A stretch of DNA of 64,000 bases, taken from NCBI RefSeq assembly GCF_001613205.1, contig NZ_BDBX01000010.1, positions 100,896-164,895 of the forward strand, written 5' to 3'. Of this stretch, positions 42,554 to 50,587 are shown one piece after another; position 1 is the stretch's first letter; each line of letters opens with the position of its first letter. This stretch comes from Nocardia sienata NBRC 100364. GTDB lineage: Bacteria > Actinomycetota > Actinomycetes > Mycobacteriales > Mycobacteriaceae. The notes below the pieces were generated by a model that saw only the letters and a list, made by a program, of their open reading frames with translations, did no database searches and was not told the DNA's origin. The position numbers and the translations under genes were made by a program.

Positions 42554-43866
42554 CCGCAGCGGCGGTCGCCCTGTTCACCCGCGATCTGCGGGTGCGGGAC
42601 AACCCGGTGCTCACCGCTGCGCACCGGGAGGCCGAGACGGTGGCCCCGCTTTTCGTCCTCGACGAGGCCATCCTGCCCGGTCGTTACTGCCCACCCAATC
42701 GCGCGCATTTCCTGGCGGCCGCCCTTCGTGAACTCGACGACGAACTCCGGGCGCTGGGCGCCCGGCTCGTCGTCCGCGCCGGAGACGTCGCCGAAGAGGT
42801 GGCGCGGGTGGCGGAGACAGCGGACGCGCCGGTCGTCCACGTCGCCGCCGATGTCAGCGCCTACAGTCGCCTGCGGGAACGGCGGCTGCGTGATCGTCTG
42901 GCCCGCGACGGTCGTGAACTGCGGGTCCACCGTGCCTCGCTGACCGTCGTGCCGCCGGGAGATCTGGTGCCCGCCGGTAGTGATCACTTCGCCGTGTTCA
43001 CGCCGTATCTGCGGCGCTGGACCAGCGACCGGCACCGGGCGACGCTGCGCGCGCCGCACCGCCTCGAGTTGCCGGAGGTCGCCACCGGCCTGCTCCCGGG
43101 CCCGGGTGAGCTCGGAACGGGGGCACCCTCGCCCGAACTGTCGATCGGCGGGGAGACCACGGGCCGGAAGATCCTGCGGGACTGGCTTTCCCGCCACCTG
43201 GACGGCTACGCGGCCGATAGCGACGATCTGGCTGCCGACACCACTTCACGACTTTCCCCGTACCTGCATTTCGGCTGTCTGTCACCGGGTGAGGTGGTCC
43301 GCCGCGCCGGTGATTGCTCCGAGGACGCCGCCGCGTTCGTCCGGCAGCTGGCCTGGCGGGACTTCCACCACCAGGTGCTGGCCGCCCGGCCCGACGCCGC
43401 ATGGGCCGACTATCGCGCGCGGGATATCCGCTGGCGCGAGGACGAACAGGCGCTCGAGGCCTGGCGCGAAGGACATACCGGTATCCCGATCGTCGACGCC
43501 GGAATGCGGCAATTGCGCGCACAGGGCTGGATGCACAATCGCGCCCGCCTGATCACCGCGAGTTTTCTGGCCAAGTCGCTACGGGTGGACTGGCGGGCCG
43601 GTGCGCGGCACTTCCTGTACTGGCTGGTCGACGCGGACCTGGCGAACAATCAGCTCAACTGGCAATGGGTCGCCGGAACCGGGAACGACACCCGCCCGAA
43701 CCGAGTGCTCAATCCGCTGCGCCAAGCCGACCGCTACGACCCGCACGGCGACTACGTGCGGCGCTGGGTTCCCGAACTCGCCGATATCGAGGGCCGGGCG
43801 ATCCACCGGCCGTGGCGGCTCGGCACGGACTATCCGCCGCCGATCCTCGAGTTCCCCGGAATGTAA
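42550..43866 (+). CDS. phr: Deoxyribodipyrimidine photolyase (class I CPD type)
   Basis: A 438-residue flavoprotein starting at a GTG. The N-terminal alpha/beta domain begins VALFTRDLRVRDNPVL. The FAD-binding helical domain shows LSPYLHFGCLSPGEVV, LAWRDFHHQVLA, GMRQLRAQGWMHNRARLITASFLAKSL and DADLANNQLNWQWVAGTGNDT, with the Trp residues of the electron-transfer chain. It repairs cyclobutane pyrimidine dimers using blue light. It is coupled to the VOC gene and ends at a bidirectional hairpin. Confidence 0.95.
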   Translation: MTAAAVALFTRDLRVRDNPVLTAAHREAETVAPLFVLDEAILPGRYCPPNRAHFLAAALRELDDELRALGARLVVRAGDVAEEVARVAETADAPVVHVAADVSAYSRLRERRLRDRLARDGRELRVHRASLTVVPPGDLVPAGSDHFAVFTPYLRRWTSDRHRATLRAPHRLELPEVATGLLPGPGELGTGAPSPELSIGGETTGRKILRDWLSRHLDGYAADSDDLAADTTSRLSPYLHFGCLSPGEVVRRAGDCSEDAAAFVRQLAWRDFHHQVLAARPDAAWADYRARDIRWREDEQALEAWREGHTGIPIVDAGMRQLRAQGWMHNRARLITASFLAKSLRVDWRAGARHFLYWLVDADLANNQLNWQWVAGTGNDTRPNRVLNPLRQADRYDPHGDYVRRWVPELADIEGRAIHRPWRLGTDYPPPILEFPGM

Positions 43867-43868
43867 CG

Positions 43869-43903
43869 CGACGATGCCCGGACCTGCGGCCCGGGCATCG
43901 TCG
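43869..43903. terminator. Bidirectional terminator after photolyase
   Basis: A perfect 13-bp stem (CGACGATGCCCGG with its complement) around a 9-base loop, between the convergent photolyase and DoxX-like genes. Confidence 0.78.
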
Positions 43904-43916
43904 ATTCGCCGCGTTG

Positions 43917-45017
43917 TCAGCGGAGTTTGGATTTCGCGGCCTTCTTCTTGGCCTTGGCCTTCGCTTTGTCGGCCTTGGCCTTCGCCTTGGCGAGCTGGGC
44001 GCGCTGTGCCTTCGCCGAGGCGCCGAGTTCACTGCTGCGGTGTTTGGTGTAGTCGGCGAGTTCGGCTGCCCGGTTCTTGGCCGCCTCGGCCCATTCGGGA
44101 CCGCGGTGCTGGGCGGTTTCGGCGAGTTCGCCGCTGCGGTGTTTGGTGTAGTCGGCGAGTTCGGCTGCCCGGTTCTTGGCCGCCTCCGCCCACTCCGGTC
44201 CCCGGTGCTGCGCTGTCTCGGCGAGTTCGCTACCCCGGTGTTTGGTGTAGTCCGCCAGCTCGGCGGCCCGGGTCTTGGCCACGGCGGCCCATTCGGGACC
44301 GCGGGTCTGCGCGGTTTCGGCCAGCTCGGCACCGCGATGCTTCGCGATATCGGCCCAGTCGGCACCCCGCTTCTTGGCGGTCTCCGCCCACACCGGGCCA
44401 CGCTGCTGGGCGATCTCGGCCAGTTCCGCCCCGCGTCCGGCCGCGGAACCCGCCAGATCCCTGCCTCGGTCGGCGGCCTGGTGCAGTTGCTGCCGGACGG
44501 CCTCGCCCGTGCCGTTGCCGCGGGCCGACGCACCCACCGGCAACGCACCACCAACCGTGGCGGCGGCCCGGCGGGCGGCGCGGCGTCCCCGCCAACCCAG
44601 CGAGGGCTTACCCGCGGTATCCGACGCCGCGATCATCAACCCCCCGAGCAGGCTCACGTCCTTGAGGAATGCCGTCCGCTTGGCCGCGCGGCGCTCGGGG
44701 TCGTTCTCGGCCCAGAAGTTCTGCTCGGTCACTGTCGCCGGAACGACCGTCGCCGCCAGCGCCAGCGCCGCCGGGCGCGGCGCCTTGCCCAGCGCCAGAA
44801 GAGCGCCCCCGGCGATCTGCACGGCCGCGGTCACCCGTACCAGGGTTCCGGGGTCGGCGGGCAGGTTGCCCGCGATATCGGACGGCAGCGATTCCTTCCC
44901 CTTGTGGACCAGGGTCGAAGCTTCCTTCACCCGTGATTCCGGATGCATCAGTGTTTCGACTCCGTTGACGACGAACGCACTCGCCAGCAGGGGGCGGGCG
45001 AACCGGCGTAGCAGCAT
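43917..45017 (-). CDS. DoxX-like membrane protein with long C-terminal 11-residue repeats
   Basis: A 366-residue protein from MLLRRFARPLLASAFVVNGVETLM; the ATG nine bases earlier is too close to the AAAGGG site. The first ~150 residues are DoxX-like: about four hydrophobic helices including VRVTAAVQIAGGALLALG and AALALAATVVPATVTEQNFW. After a linker come about 12 tandem 11-residue units of the form x-x-E-L/W-A-E/D-x-A-K/Q-x-R, for example GAELAEIAQQR and GPEWAEAAKNR, and then a Lys/Ala-rich tail. The 11-residue period implies a long amphipathic helix. The upstream frame extending to 45206 is not expected to be translated. Function unknown. Confidence 0.78.
   Translation of the reverse strand: MLLRRFARPLLASAFVVNGVETLMHPESRVKEASTLVHKGKESLPSDIAGNLPADPGTLVRVTAAVQIAGGALLALGKAPRPAALALAATVVPATVTEQNFWAENDPERRAAKRTAFLKDVSLLGGLMIAASDTAGKPSLGWRGRRAARRAAATVGGALPVGASARGNGTGEAVRQQLHQAADRGRDLAGSAAGRGAELAEIAQQRGPVWAETAKKRGADWADIAKHRGAELAETAQTRGPEWAAVAKTRAAELADYTKHRGSELAETAQHRGPEWAEAAKNRAAELADYTKHRSGELAETAQHRGPEWAEAAKNRAAELADYTKHRSSELGASAKAQRAQLAKAKAKADKAKAKAKKKAAKSKLR
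44000..44434 (-). repeat. Tandem 33-bp/99-bp coding repeats
   Basis: The segment encodes about 12 units of 11 residues. At the DNA level, the last three 99-bp super-units (three 11-mers each) are nearly identical: TGTTTGGTGTAGT recurs at 44041, 44140 and 44239, exactly 99 bases apart. The near-identity shows recent expansion by unequal exchange or slippage. Confidence 0.9.
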
Positions 45018-45513
45018 GATGTGCATCCCTTTCTTCGGTGTTTCGCATCTGTCACAGCTGGTCACCAGGGGTAGTAGGCCAGAGTACTGCCGATCTACCC
45101 GGCTTCCGGGCCGGGAAACAGAACCGGTCGCAACGTGTCCGCCCGAACCGGCCCGAGGGCGACGAGCGAATAACCGGTAACCCCCCGTTCGAGTGACATG
45201 CATCATATAATTCGATCGGACGAATAATTTTCACCAGGTAAGGCATCGAATCATTGCGCCCGGTGGGCGATTCGTAGCCGCGCCGCGCCGCTGTCCCGGA
45301 TATCGCCCGGCAAATTCGCCGGTGCCGTGCCGCCCGGGGTGCGGACTGTCTACTCTCGGGTACAGAGGATCCGCACCGCAGGCCTGCGGCATCGGGGCCG
45401 GCCGAAGTCGCGGTGCCGTGGTCGCGGTGCCGTGGTCGCGCTCTCCGCGTCGCCGCCGAGTTGTCCGGGCCGGAAAATCCGCACACCGCCTGTCATCGGA
45501 AGGACGCAATACA
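45018..45513. promoter_or_regulatory. Divergent intergenic region with a 14-bp tandem repeat
   Basis: About 500 bases between the DoxX-like and Acg-type genes. Two exact copies of CGCGGTGCCGTGGT lie at 45409-45436. A locally AT-rich stretch (45205-45245) is present. No gene was recognised; the region should carry both promoters. A canonical DosR box was looked for, because Acg proteins are DosR targets in mycobacteria, and not found. Confidence 0.45.
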
Positions 45514-46482
45514 ATGTCCGCCACGATCCCGGATCGTGAGGCCACCGATCTCGCCCTCGGCCTGGCAGTCCGAGCGCCGTCCGTACACAACACCCAACCC
45601 TGGCGCTGGCGGTCCGCCGACTCCGGTGTCCAGCTCTTCGCCGATACCGGCCGGCAGCTGATCGTCACCGATCCCTCGCTGCGTTCGCTCATCGTCAGCT
45701 GTGGTGCCGCGCTGCACCATATGCGCGCCGCCCTGGCCGCGCTCGGCTGGGCCTCCGCTGTGGACTACTGCCCGGACCCCAGCGACCCCGACCACCTCGC
45801 CACGATCCACACCACCCGCCGGCCGCCCACCGACGCCGAGATCGAAATGGCCGCGGCCATCCTGCTGCGCCGGACCGATCGCCGCCACTACCTACCCAAG
45901 CCGATCCCGGCCCGCTATCTGCGGTCCATGGCCGCCCAGGTCTCGGCCCGCGGCGCCGCAGTCCGGCAGGTCCCCGACACCCTGCTACCACGGCTGGCGA
46001 CGCCCATGCGGCACGCGGTCGCCGCGCACGCCACCGACCGGCTGTACCGGGAGGAGATCGCCCACTGGAGTGGACGTGACCGGCTCACCGACGGCGTGCC
46101 GTCCCACAACGCCCCCGCGGCCCGCCCGGACGGCGAAATCCCGGTGCGTACCTTCGCCGACCCCGCCCTGCTCGATCCGGCGAACCAGCCGGACGCCGCG
46201 CAATGGCTCGTCGTCGGCACCACCCGCGACGACCGGCGGGCCCAACTGCGGGCAGGGGAGGCGACGAGCGCGCTTCTGCTGACCGCGACCGAACTGGGCC
46301 TGGCCACCAGCGTGCAGACCGAACCGCTCGGCGTGCCGGACGCACGGCAGGAGATCCGGACCGGTCTACTCCACGACTGCGCGTACCCCCAGTCCATGGT
46401 GCGGGTCGGCTGGAGTCCCCGCGGTTCCGCGCCGCTGGCCGATACCCCGCGGCGCCCGATCGAGGAGATACTCGAAGTCTGA
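45514..46482 (+). CDS. Acg-family nitroreductase-like FMN protein
   Basis: A 322-residue protein starting MSATIPDREATDLALGLAVRAPSVHNTQPWRW. The APSVHNTQPWRWR segment and the two pseudo-repeated nitroreductase domains are typical of the Acg (Rv2032) family, which bind FMN but have a lid that shuts out substrates and may store flavin. RTDRRHYLPKPI and LLLTATELGLATSVQTEPL are further family markers. A GGAAGGA ribosome binding site precedes the ATG. The role in redox or dormancy physiology is from the family. Confidence 0.87.
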   Translation: MSATIPDREATDLALGLAVRAPSVHNTQPWRWRSADSGVQLFADTGRQLIVTDPSLRSLIVSCGAALHHMRAALAALGWASAVDYCPDPSDPDHLATIHTTRRPPTDAEIEMAAAILLRRTDRRHYLPKPIPARYLRSMAAQVSARGAAVRQVPDTLLPRLATPMRHAVAAHATDRLYREEIAHWSGRDRLTDGVPSHNAPAARPDGEIPVRTFADPALLDPANQPDAAQWLVVGTTRDDRRAQLRAGEATSALLLTATELGLATSVQTEPLGVPDARQEIRTGLLHDCAYPQSMVRVGWSPRGSAPLADTPRRPIEEILEV

Positions 46483-46516
46483 TTTATCGGGATCGTGCGG
46501 ACATGCGCCGCTCCCG

Positions 46517-47443
46517 TCAGTAACCGCGTTCGATATCGACCAGAGCCAGCAACGGTTCGCCCGCCGCGAACCGTTCCACATTCGCTCGCACATGCTCGGC
46601 CAGCAGACCGGGCAGACCGCCGGACGGATTCGCCAGATGCGGGGTGATCACCGCATCGGGCAGCGACCACAGCGGATGTCCGTCCGGCAGCGGTTCCGGA
46701 TCCGTGACATCCAGTGCCGCGCCCCCGATGGTCTTCTCGCGCAGCGCCCGCACCAGTGCCTCGGTATCGATCAGCGACCCCCGGGCGATGTTCACGATCC
46801 AGGCCGCCGGTTTCATCCGGGCCAACGCGTCGGCGTCGACCAGGTGCGCGGTATCGGCCGTCGCCGGTGCCGCGATCACGATATGGTCCGCGCGCGAGAA
46901 GAGTTCGGCGTTCCGGCTCGCGTCCACCGTTTCGACCGCCCCCGGTACCGGCTTCCCCGAACGGGTGGAGGCCAGCACCTGCGCCCCGAACGCGCGCAGC
47001 AGCGGGATCATCGCCCGGCCGATACCCCCGCAGCCGATGATGGCGACGGTGGCCCCGTGCAGCGTCCCCACCCGTGTCTCGAACTCGGCCTTGCGCCATG
47101 AGGTCGCACGCGCCTGTTCACCCAGCCCCCGCACCCCCGCCAAGAGCAGCAACACCGCATGCTCGGCCACACTCGGCGCATAGGCACCGGCCGCCGACGT
47201 CCAGACGCGGTCGTCGTCGATGAGGTCCGCGGCGAACCACCGTTCGATCCCCGCACTCGACAACTGCACCCACCGCACCGCATCCGGTAACCGCTCGGGG
47301 AAGAATTCCGGCCCGCCCTTCCACACCACTGCCTCGGCATCTTCCAACGGCACCAGCCGGCCGCAACCCGCTTCGATTGCCCGGGCGAGGGCGGGGTCGT
47401 ATTCCGGACCCAGGTGGATGGCGGGGACTCTGGTGTGGGGCAC
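46517..47443 (-). CDS. D-2-hydroxyacid dehydrogenase-family protein
   Basis: A 308-residue NAD-binding protein. The Rossmann motif is VAIIGCGGIGRAMIPLL (about residues 132-148), the conserved Arg is in NIARGSLIDTEALV, and the catalytic His is in VITPHLANPSGGL; the Glu of the charge relay would be in DVTDPEPLPDG. It probably reduces a 2-oxoacid. It is convergent with the Acg-type gene (34 bases apart) and is not obviously in an operon. Confidence 0.86.
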   Translation of the reverse strand: MPHTRVPAIHLGPEYDPALARAIEAGCGRLVPLEDAEAVVWKGGPEFFPERLPDAVRWVQLSSAGIERWFAADLIDDDRVWTSAAGAYAPSVAEHAVLLLLAGVRGLGEQARATSWRKAEFETRVGTLHGATVAIIGCGGIGRAMIPLLRAFGAQVLASTRSGKPVPGAVETVDASRNAELFSRADHIVIAAPATADTAHLVDADALARMKPAAWIVNIARGSLIDTEALVRALREKTIGGAALDVTDPEPLPDGHPLWSLPDAVITPHLANPSGGLPGLLAEHVRANVERFAAGEPLLALVDIERGY

Positions 47444-47550
47444 AGTTCACTTCCGGGATGTCGGGGCCGCTGGCCGCATCATCATCCCCGGCGCGAGCGT
47501 CGTCAACAATTCCCCGCACCGGGACCGAGACGCTGGACGCGGACCGGCCG

Positions 47551-48375
47551 CTAGGACAGGTTTCCGGAGGCCAGCGCCCGCACCCCGGCCACGGTCCCCC
47601 CGTCGACCAGCAGATCGACCCCCGAAATGAAACTCGACGCCGGATCCAGCAGGAATGCCGCCGCGTGCGCTATATCGTCCGGCGTTCCCAACCGCCCGGT
47701 CGCCGACGCGTTGACCATCGCCCGCATCGCCGCGCCCGACTCACCGTCCAGCTCCTGCCGCCCCATCGGCGTCGAGATCACCCCCGGACTGATCGAATTG
47801 AGCCGCGCCCCCCGCCGCCCCCACGCGACCGCCGCGGCCTGCGCCCGCACCACATTGCCCCGTTTCGCCACCGCGTAGGCGATACCCGGATGCGCCTCGT
47901 GGTCCAGGAACGGCAACGCCAGCAACTCCGCCGCCGGTGTATACGCGAGCGCCGCGACCTGATCGTCGGGCAGCGGCGCCATATACGCCGACATACTCGC
48001 GATCACCACCCCCGCTCCACCCTCGGCGACCACACCCTCGAAAGCATCCAGCACCAGCGCCGTCCCCAGCAGATCCACCTCCAGCACCGCCTTGGTCACC
48101 GCCTGGGTCGGCGACACCCCCGCGGTGTGCGCGATATGCGTTACCCGCCCCGCCTCGACGGCAGTCGCGGCCAGCGCCGCCACAGACCCGGCATCCGAGA
48201 CATCGACGTGCTGCCCCCGCACCTCATGCCCCTCCCCACCCAGCACCTCGACCGCCGCGCCCAGATTCTCCTTGTCGAAATCGGCGATCAGCAGCCGCCG
48301 ACCACCCCCCACCCGGCGCGCGATCGCCCGCCCCATACCCCCGACCCCGATAACGACCGCGACATCCTGGCCCAC
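47551..48375 (-). CDS. SDR-family oxidoreductase
   Basis: About 274 residues from the GTG at 48375, which has GAGGAG upstream. The cofactor motif reads VIGVGGMGRAIA, a variant of the classical TGxxxGIG in which the first Thr-Gly is Ile-Gly. HTAGVSP replaces the NNAG motif and the active site is YAVAKRGNVV (Tyr-x3-Lys). The C-terminal FISGVDLLVDGGTVAGV is standard. It prefers NAD(P) and an unidentified alcohol or ketone. It is the last gene before the tRNA-Leu and the island. Confidence 0.85.
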   Translation of the reverse strand: MGQDVAVVIGVGGMGRAIARRVGGGRRLLIADFDKENLGAAVEVLGGEGHEVRGQHVDVSDAGSVAALAATAVEAGRVTHIAHTAGVSPTQAVTKAVLEVDLLGTALVLDAFEGVVAEGGAGVVIASMSAYMAPLPDDQVAALAYTPAAELLALPFLDHEAHPGIAYAVAKRGNVVRAQAAAVAWGRRGARLNSISPGVISTPMGRQELDGESGAAMRAMVNASATGRLGTPDDIAHAAAFLLDPASSFISGVDLLVDGGTVAGVRALASGNLS

Positions 48376-48496
48376 CTGGCGCTCCTCACCGACTGCTCCG
48401 CTGCGCACCACAATCTACCCACGCACCACAGCCACCGGACCGGAATTCGTCACCCGCTGACAATGGAGTGGAAAACCCCAGGTGGCACCCGCGATT

Positions 48497-48524
48497 TTGC
48501 CCCGGTGGCGCGATCCGATACTCT
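48497..48524 (+). promoter_or_regulatory. Probable tRNA-Leu promoter
   Basis: TTGCCC (48497-48502) and TACTCT (48519-48524), 16 bases apart, lie just upstream of the mature tRNA 5' end and fit a sigma-A-type promoter. Confidence 0.4.
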
Positions 48525-48538
48525 TGCTGAGCACACCG

Positions 48539-48623
48539 GTCCGGGTGGCGGAATGGCAGACGCGCTAGCTTGAGGTGCTAGTGCCCTTTATCGGGCGTGG
48601 GGGTTCAAGTCCCCCTCCGGACA
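48539..48623 (+). tRNA. tRNA-Leu(GAG)
   Basis: An 85-base class II tRNA. The acceptor stem GTCCGGG pairs with TCCGGAC (one G-U pair at the bottom). The anticodon stem CTAGC/GCTAG encloses the loop TTGAGGT with anticodon GAG at 48572-48574. A long variable arm and the T arm GGGGG-TTCAAGT-CCCCC follow. CCA is not encoded. Six T residues at 48625-48630 probably terminate transcription. An AbrB-like/tyrosine-recombinase pair begins about 110 bases downstream, so the 3' end is the likely integration site of the island. Confidence 0.95.
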
Positions 48624-48732
48624 CTTTTTTGCTGCATTTGTGCCCCAGAAACCGTGTCCGTGCACTGCCTGGACACCCATTTTCCCGTCACCGCCGTGAC
48701 CTGCGGTTTCACCCCGGTTGGGGGTGAAAATT

Positions 48733-49191
48733 GTGACCGATGACACACTGGCGCCACTGCTTCCTTCATTCACCGACCGGCCCGGAATCGGCGACCCGTC
48801 CGTCTTCGCATCGGGTCCCGCCCTGCCGATGGCGACCCTCGAGGAACCCGCGCGATCGAAGGCCGTGCACAGCATCCGGCCCGTCGACACCAACGGCCGT
48901 GTCGTCGACAAAGCCATCGTCGGAGCCCTCGACTGGCATCCCGGAGACCTGCTGTCGTGGCGGGTCACCGGGGGACTGGTGTTGATCACTCGCCCTGGCC
49001 ACGGCCGCCGTGGCGTCACCAAGTACGGGCACCTCTCCCTGCCCGCCGCCGTCCGGCATTCCGCGGGCATCCGAATCCATGACCGTGTGCTGCTGGCCGC
49101 CGACCCCGACCAGGCCCTGCTGGTCGTCTATCCCGCCGACGTCCTCGACGACATCCTCGCTCGCCGCTTCGCAGAAGGAGCACCCGAATGA
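48733..49191 (+). CDS. AbrB/MazE/SpoVT-like DNA-binding protein paired with an integrase
   Basis: About 152 residues from the GTG at 48733, with GGGGGTG at a good distance. Two successive swapped-hairpin-like segments are visible: SIRPVDTNGRVVDKAIVGALDWHPGDLLSWRV and LITRPGHGRRGVTKYGHLSLPAAVRHSAGI, followed by DRVLLAADPDQALLVVYP. These resemble AbrB family DNA-binding modules. The stop overlaps the recombinase start (ATGA). The pairing recurs in actinomycete mobile elements, where the small protein probably assists or regulates recombination. Confidence 0.72.
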   Translation: MTDDTLAPLLPSFTDRPGIGDPSVFASGPALPMATLEEPARSKAVHSIRPVDTNGRVVDKAIVGALDWHPGDLLSWRVTGGLVLITRPGHGRRGVTKYGHLSLPAAVRHSAGIRIHDRVLLAADPDQALLVVYPADVLDDILARRFAEGAPE

Positions 49192-50261
49192 TCACCGGTA
49201 CCCAAGCCGATATCGCCGCCGTGCAGATGATGATGGAACGCCTCGGTCTCACTGTCACCGACCTCGGCACCGGATCGCCGGCCGAGACCGCGCGTCTCGC
49301 ACCGACCTTCGCCGAGTTCATCCCGGTCGCGATCGACCGGATGCCCGCGGGCCGCACCCGTGACCACTACTGCACCTACTGGAACAAGATCCTGGCCCAA
49401 CCCGGCTGGGGTGAACGGCGACTCGACGCAGCCACCGCCGCGGACCTGCAGGTGCTGTGTGAACAGATCCGCGCCGCCCGGGTCATCCGCCGCTCCGATC
49501 GTGGCGGCAACGAGGTCGTCCGTCACGTCATCGACGCGCTGCGCAAGCTGTACAGGCAGGCCGAGGACAGCCGGCTCATCGACCCACGCGACAACCCCGC
49601 CGCACGCCTGACCAAACCCAAACGCACCCGCTCCAACCGCCGCGCCCTGCCCACCGACCTCCTGGCTCAACTCGTCCACGTTGCCGCCACCACCGGCAAC
49701 GACCCCGAATTGGACAGCCTGATCCTGCGCCTGCACACCGAAACCGCCTGCCGCCGCGCCGGAGCCCTGGCCCTGCGACCGCAGGATCTGGATCCGGTGC
49801 AATCGGTGATCCTGCTGCGCGAAAAGGGCGGCACACAGCTGTGGCAACCGATCTCACCAACCCTCATGCAAGCCCTGTGCCGCCACGCCGAACAACGCGG
49901 CGCACCCGCCTCGGGTCCGCTGTTGTGCGCGCGGAACGGCAAACCGATTACCCGCCGCCGCTACAACCACCTCTTCGAACGCCTCGGTAAACACCTCCCA
50001 TGGGTGCACACCCACGGCATCTCCATCCACTGGCTACGCCACACCACCATCACCTGGGTCGAACGCCACTACGGCACCGCCGTCGCCCGGGAATTCGCCC
50101 GCCACAGCCAAACAGGCGGGGGAGTCACCGGCATCTACACCACCGCCACCATCACCGAAGTCGCACTCGCCGTTGCGCACCTCACCGGTGAACCCCACCC
50201 ACTCGCCGTCGAGGCTTCCGATCACCGGGGGCCTTCACGGAGTCCGGCTCGGCACGAGTAA
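49188..50261 (+). CDS. Tyrosine recombinase (site-specific integrase)
   Basis: A 357-residue integrase. The N-terminal ~150 residues form a SAM-like core-binding domain. The catalytic domain shows the first Arg in TETACRRAGALAL, a Lys in LLREKGGTQLW, the HxLR box in IHWLRHTTITW, a later His in EFARHSQTGGG and the nucleophilic Tyr in VTGIYTTATI. It catalyses integration and excision via a covalent phosphotyrosine link. Its position about 565 bases after the tRNA-Leu suggests that tRNA as attachment site; a second copy of the tRNA-Leu 3' end was not found in the window. Confidence 0.9.
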   Translation: MITGTQADIAAVQMMMERLGLTVTDLGTGSPAETARLAPTFAEFIPVAIDRMPAGRTRDHYCTYWNKILAQPGWGERRLDAATAADLQVLCEQIRAARVIRRSDRGGNEVVRHVIDALRKLYRQAEDSRLIDPRDNPAARLTKPKRTRSNRRALPTDLLAQLVHVAATTGNDPELDSLILRLHTETACRRAGALALRPQDLDPVQSVILLREKGGTQLWQPISPTLMQALCRHAEQRGAPASGPLLCARNGKPITRRRYNHLFERLGKHLPWVHTHGISIHWLRHTTITWVERHYGTAVAREFARHSQTGGGVTGIYTTATITEVALAVAHLTGEPHPLAVEASDHRGPSRSPARHE

Positions 50262-50587
50262 AAGATTCCCGTCGGACAGTCGCCGAAACGGCCGGGTGAG
50301 TTCGACATCAAGATGTCGGTTTCCGCAACCCAGGCGTCCCCTCCAGCTCGGCTGGCGGGGACGCCTGGGCCCTGTGATCGACTGGCAAGCTCGACTCCTT
50401 CGCCTGAGCGCAAAAGGGCGGTGCGCGTGTTCATGAACAGCCCGCGTTCCGGACGCGATCTCTGAACACCGGAGAGGGCAGCGACCGGGCAGTATCGGTC
50501 CGGAGTTGCACCTCCTCGGAATGTTCAAAAGAGGATCGGTTTACGACACTGAGGCACTCCCACGGAGTGGGTGGTAGGTGCGATGAC
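50262..50587. other. Intergenic region with a strong hairpin at 50329-50369
   Basis: Between the integrase and the HEPN-like gene there is no credible gene. A 13-bp perfect stem (CCCAGGCGTCCCC with its complement) holds a nested CCAG/CTGG stem. It could be a bidirectional terminator for the convergent genes. Confidence 0.6.

Noticed and set aside
45409..45436. Operator for the Acg-type gene
   Set aside because: The 14-bp unit is a simple direct repeat without dyad symmetry and does not resemble a DosR box.
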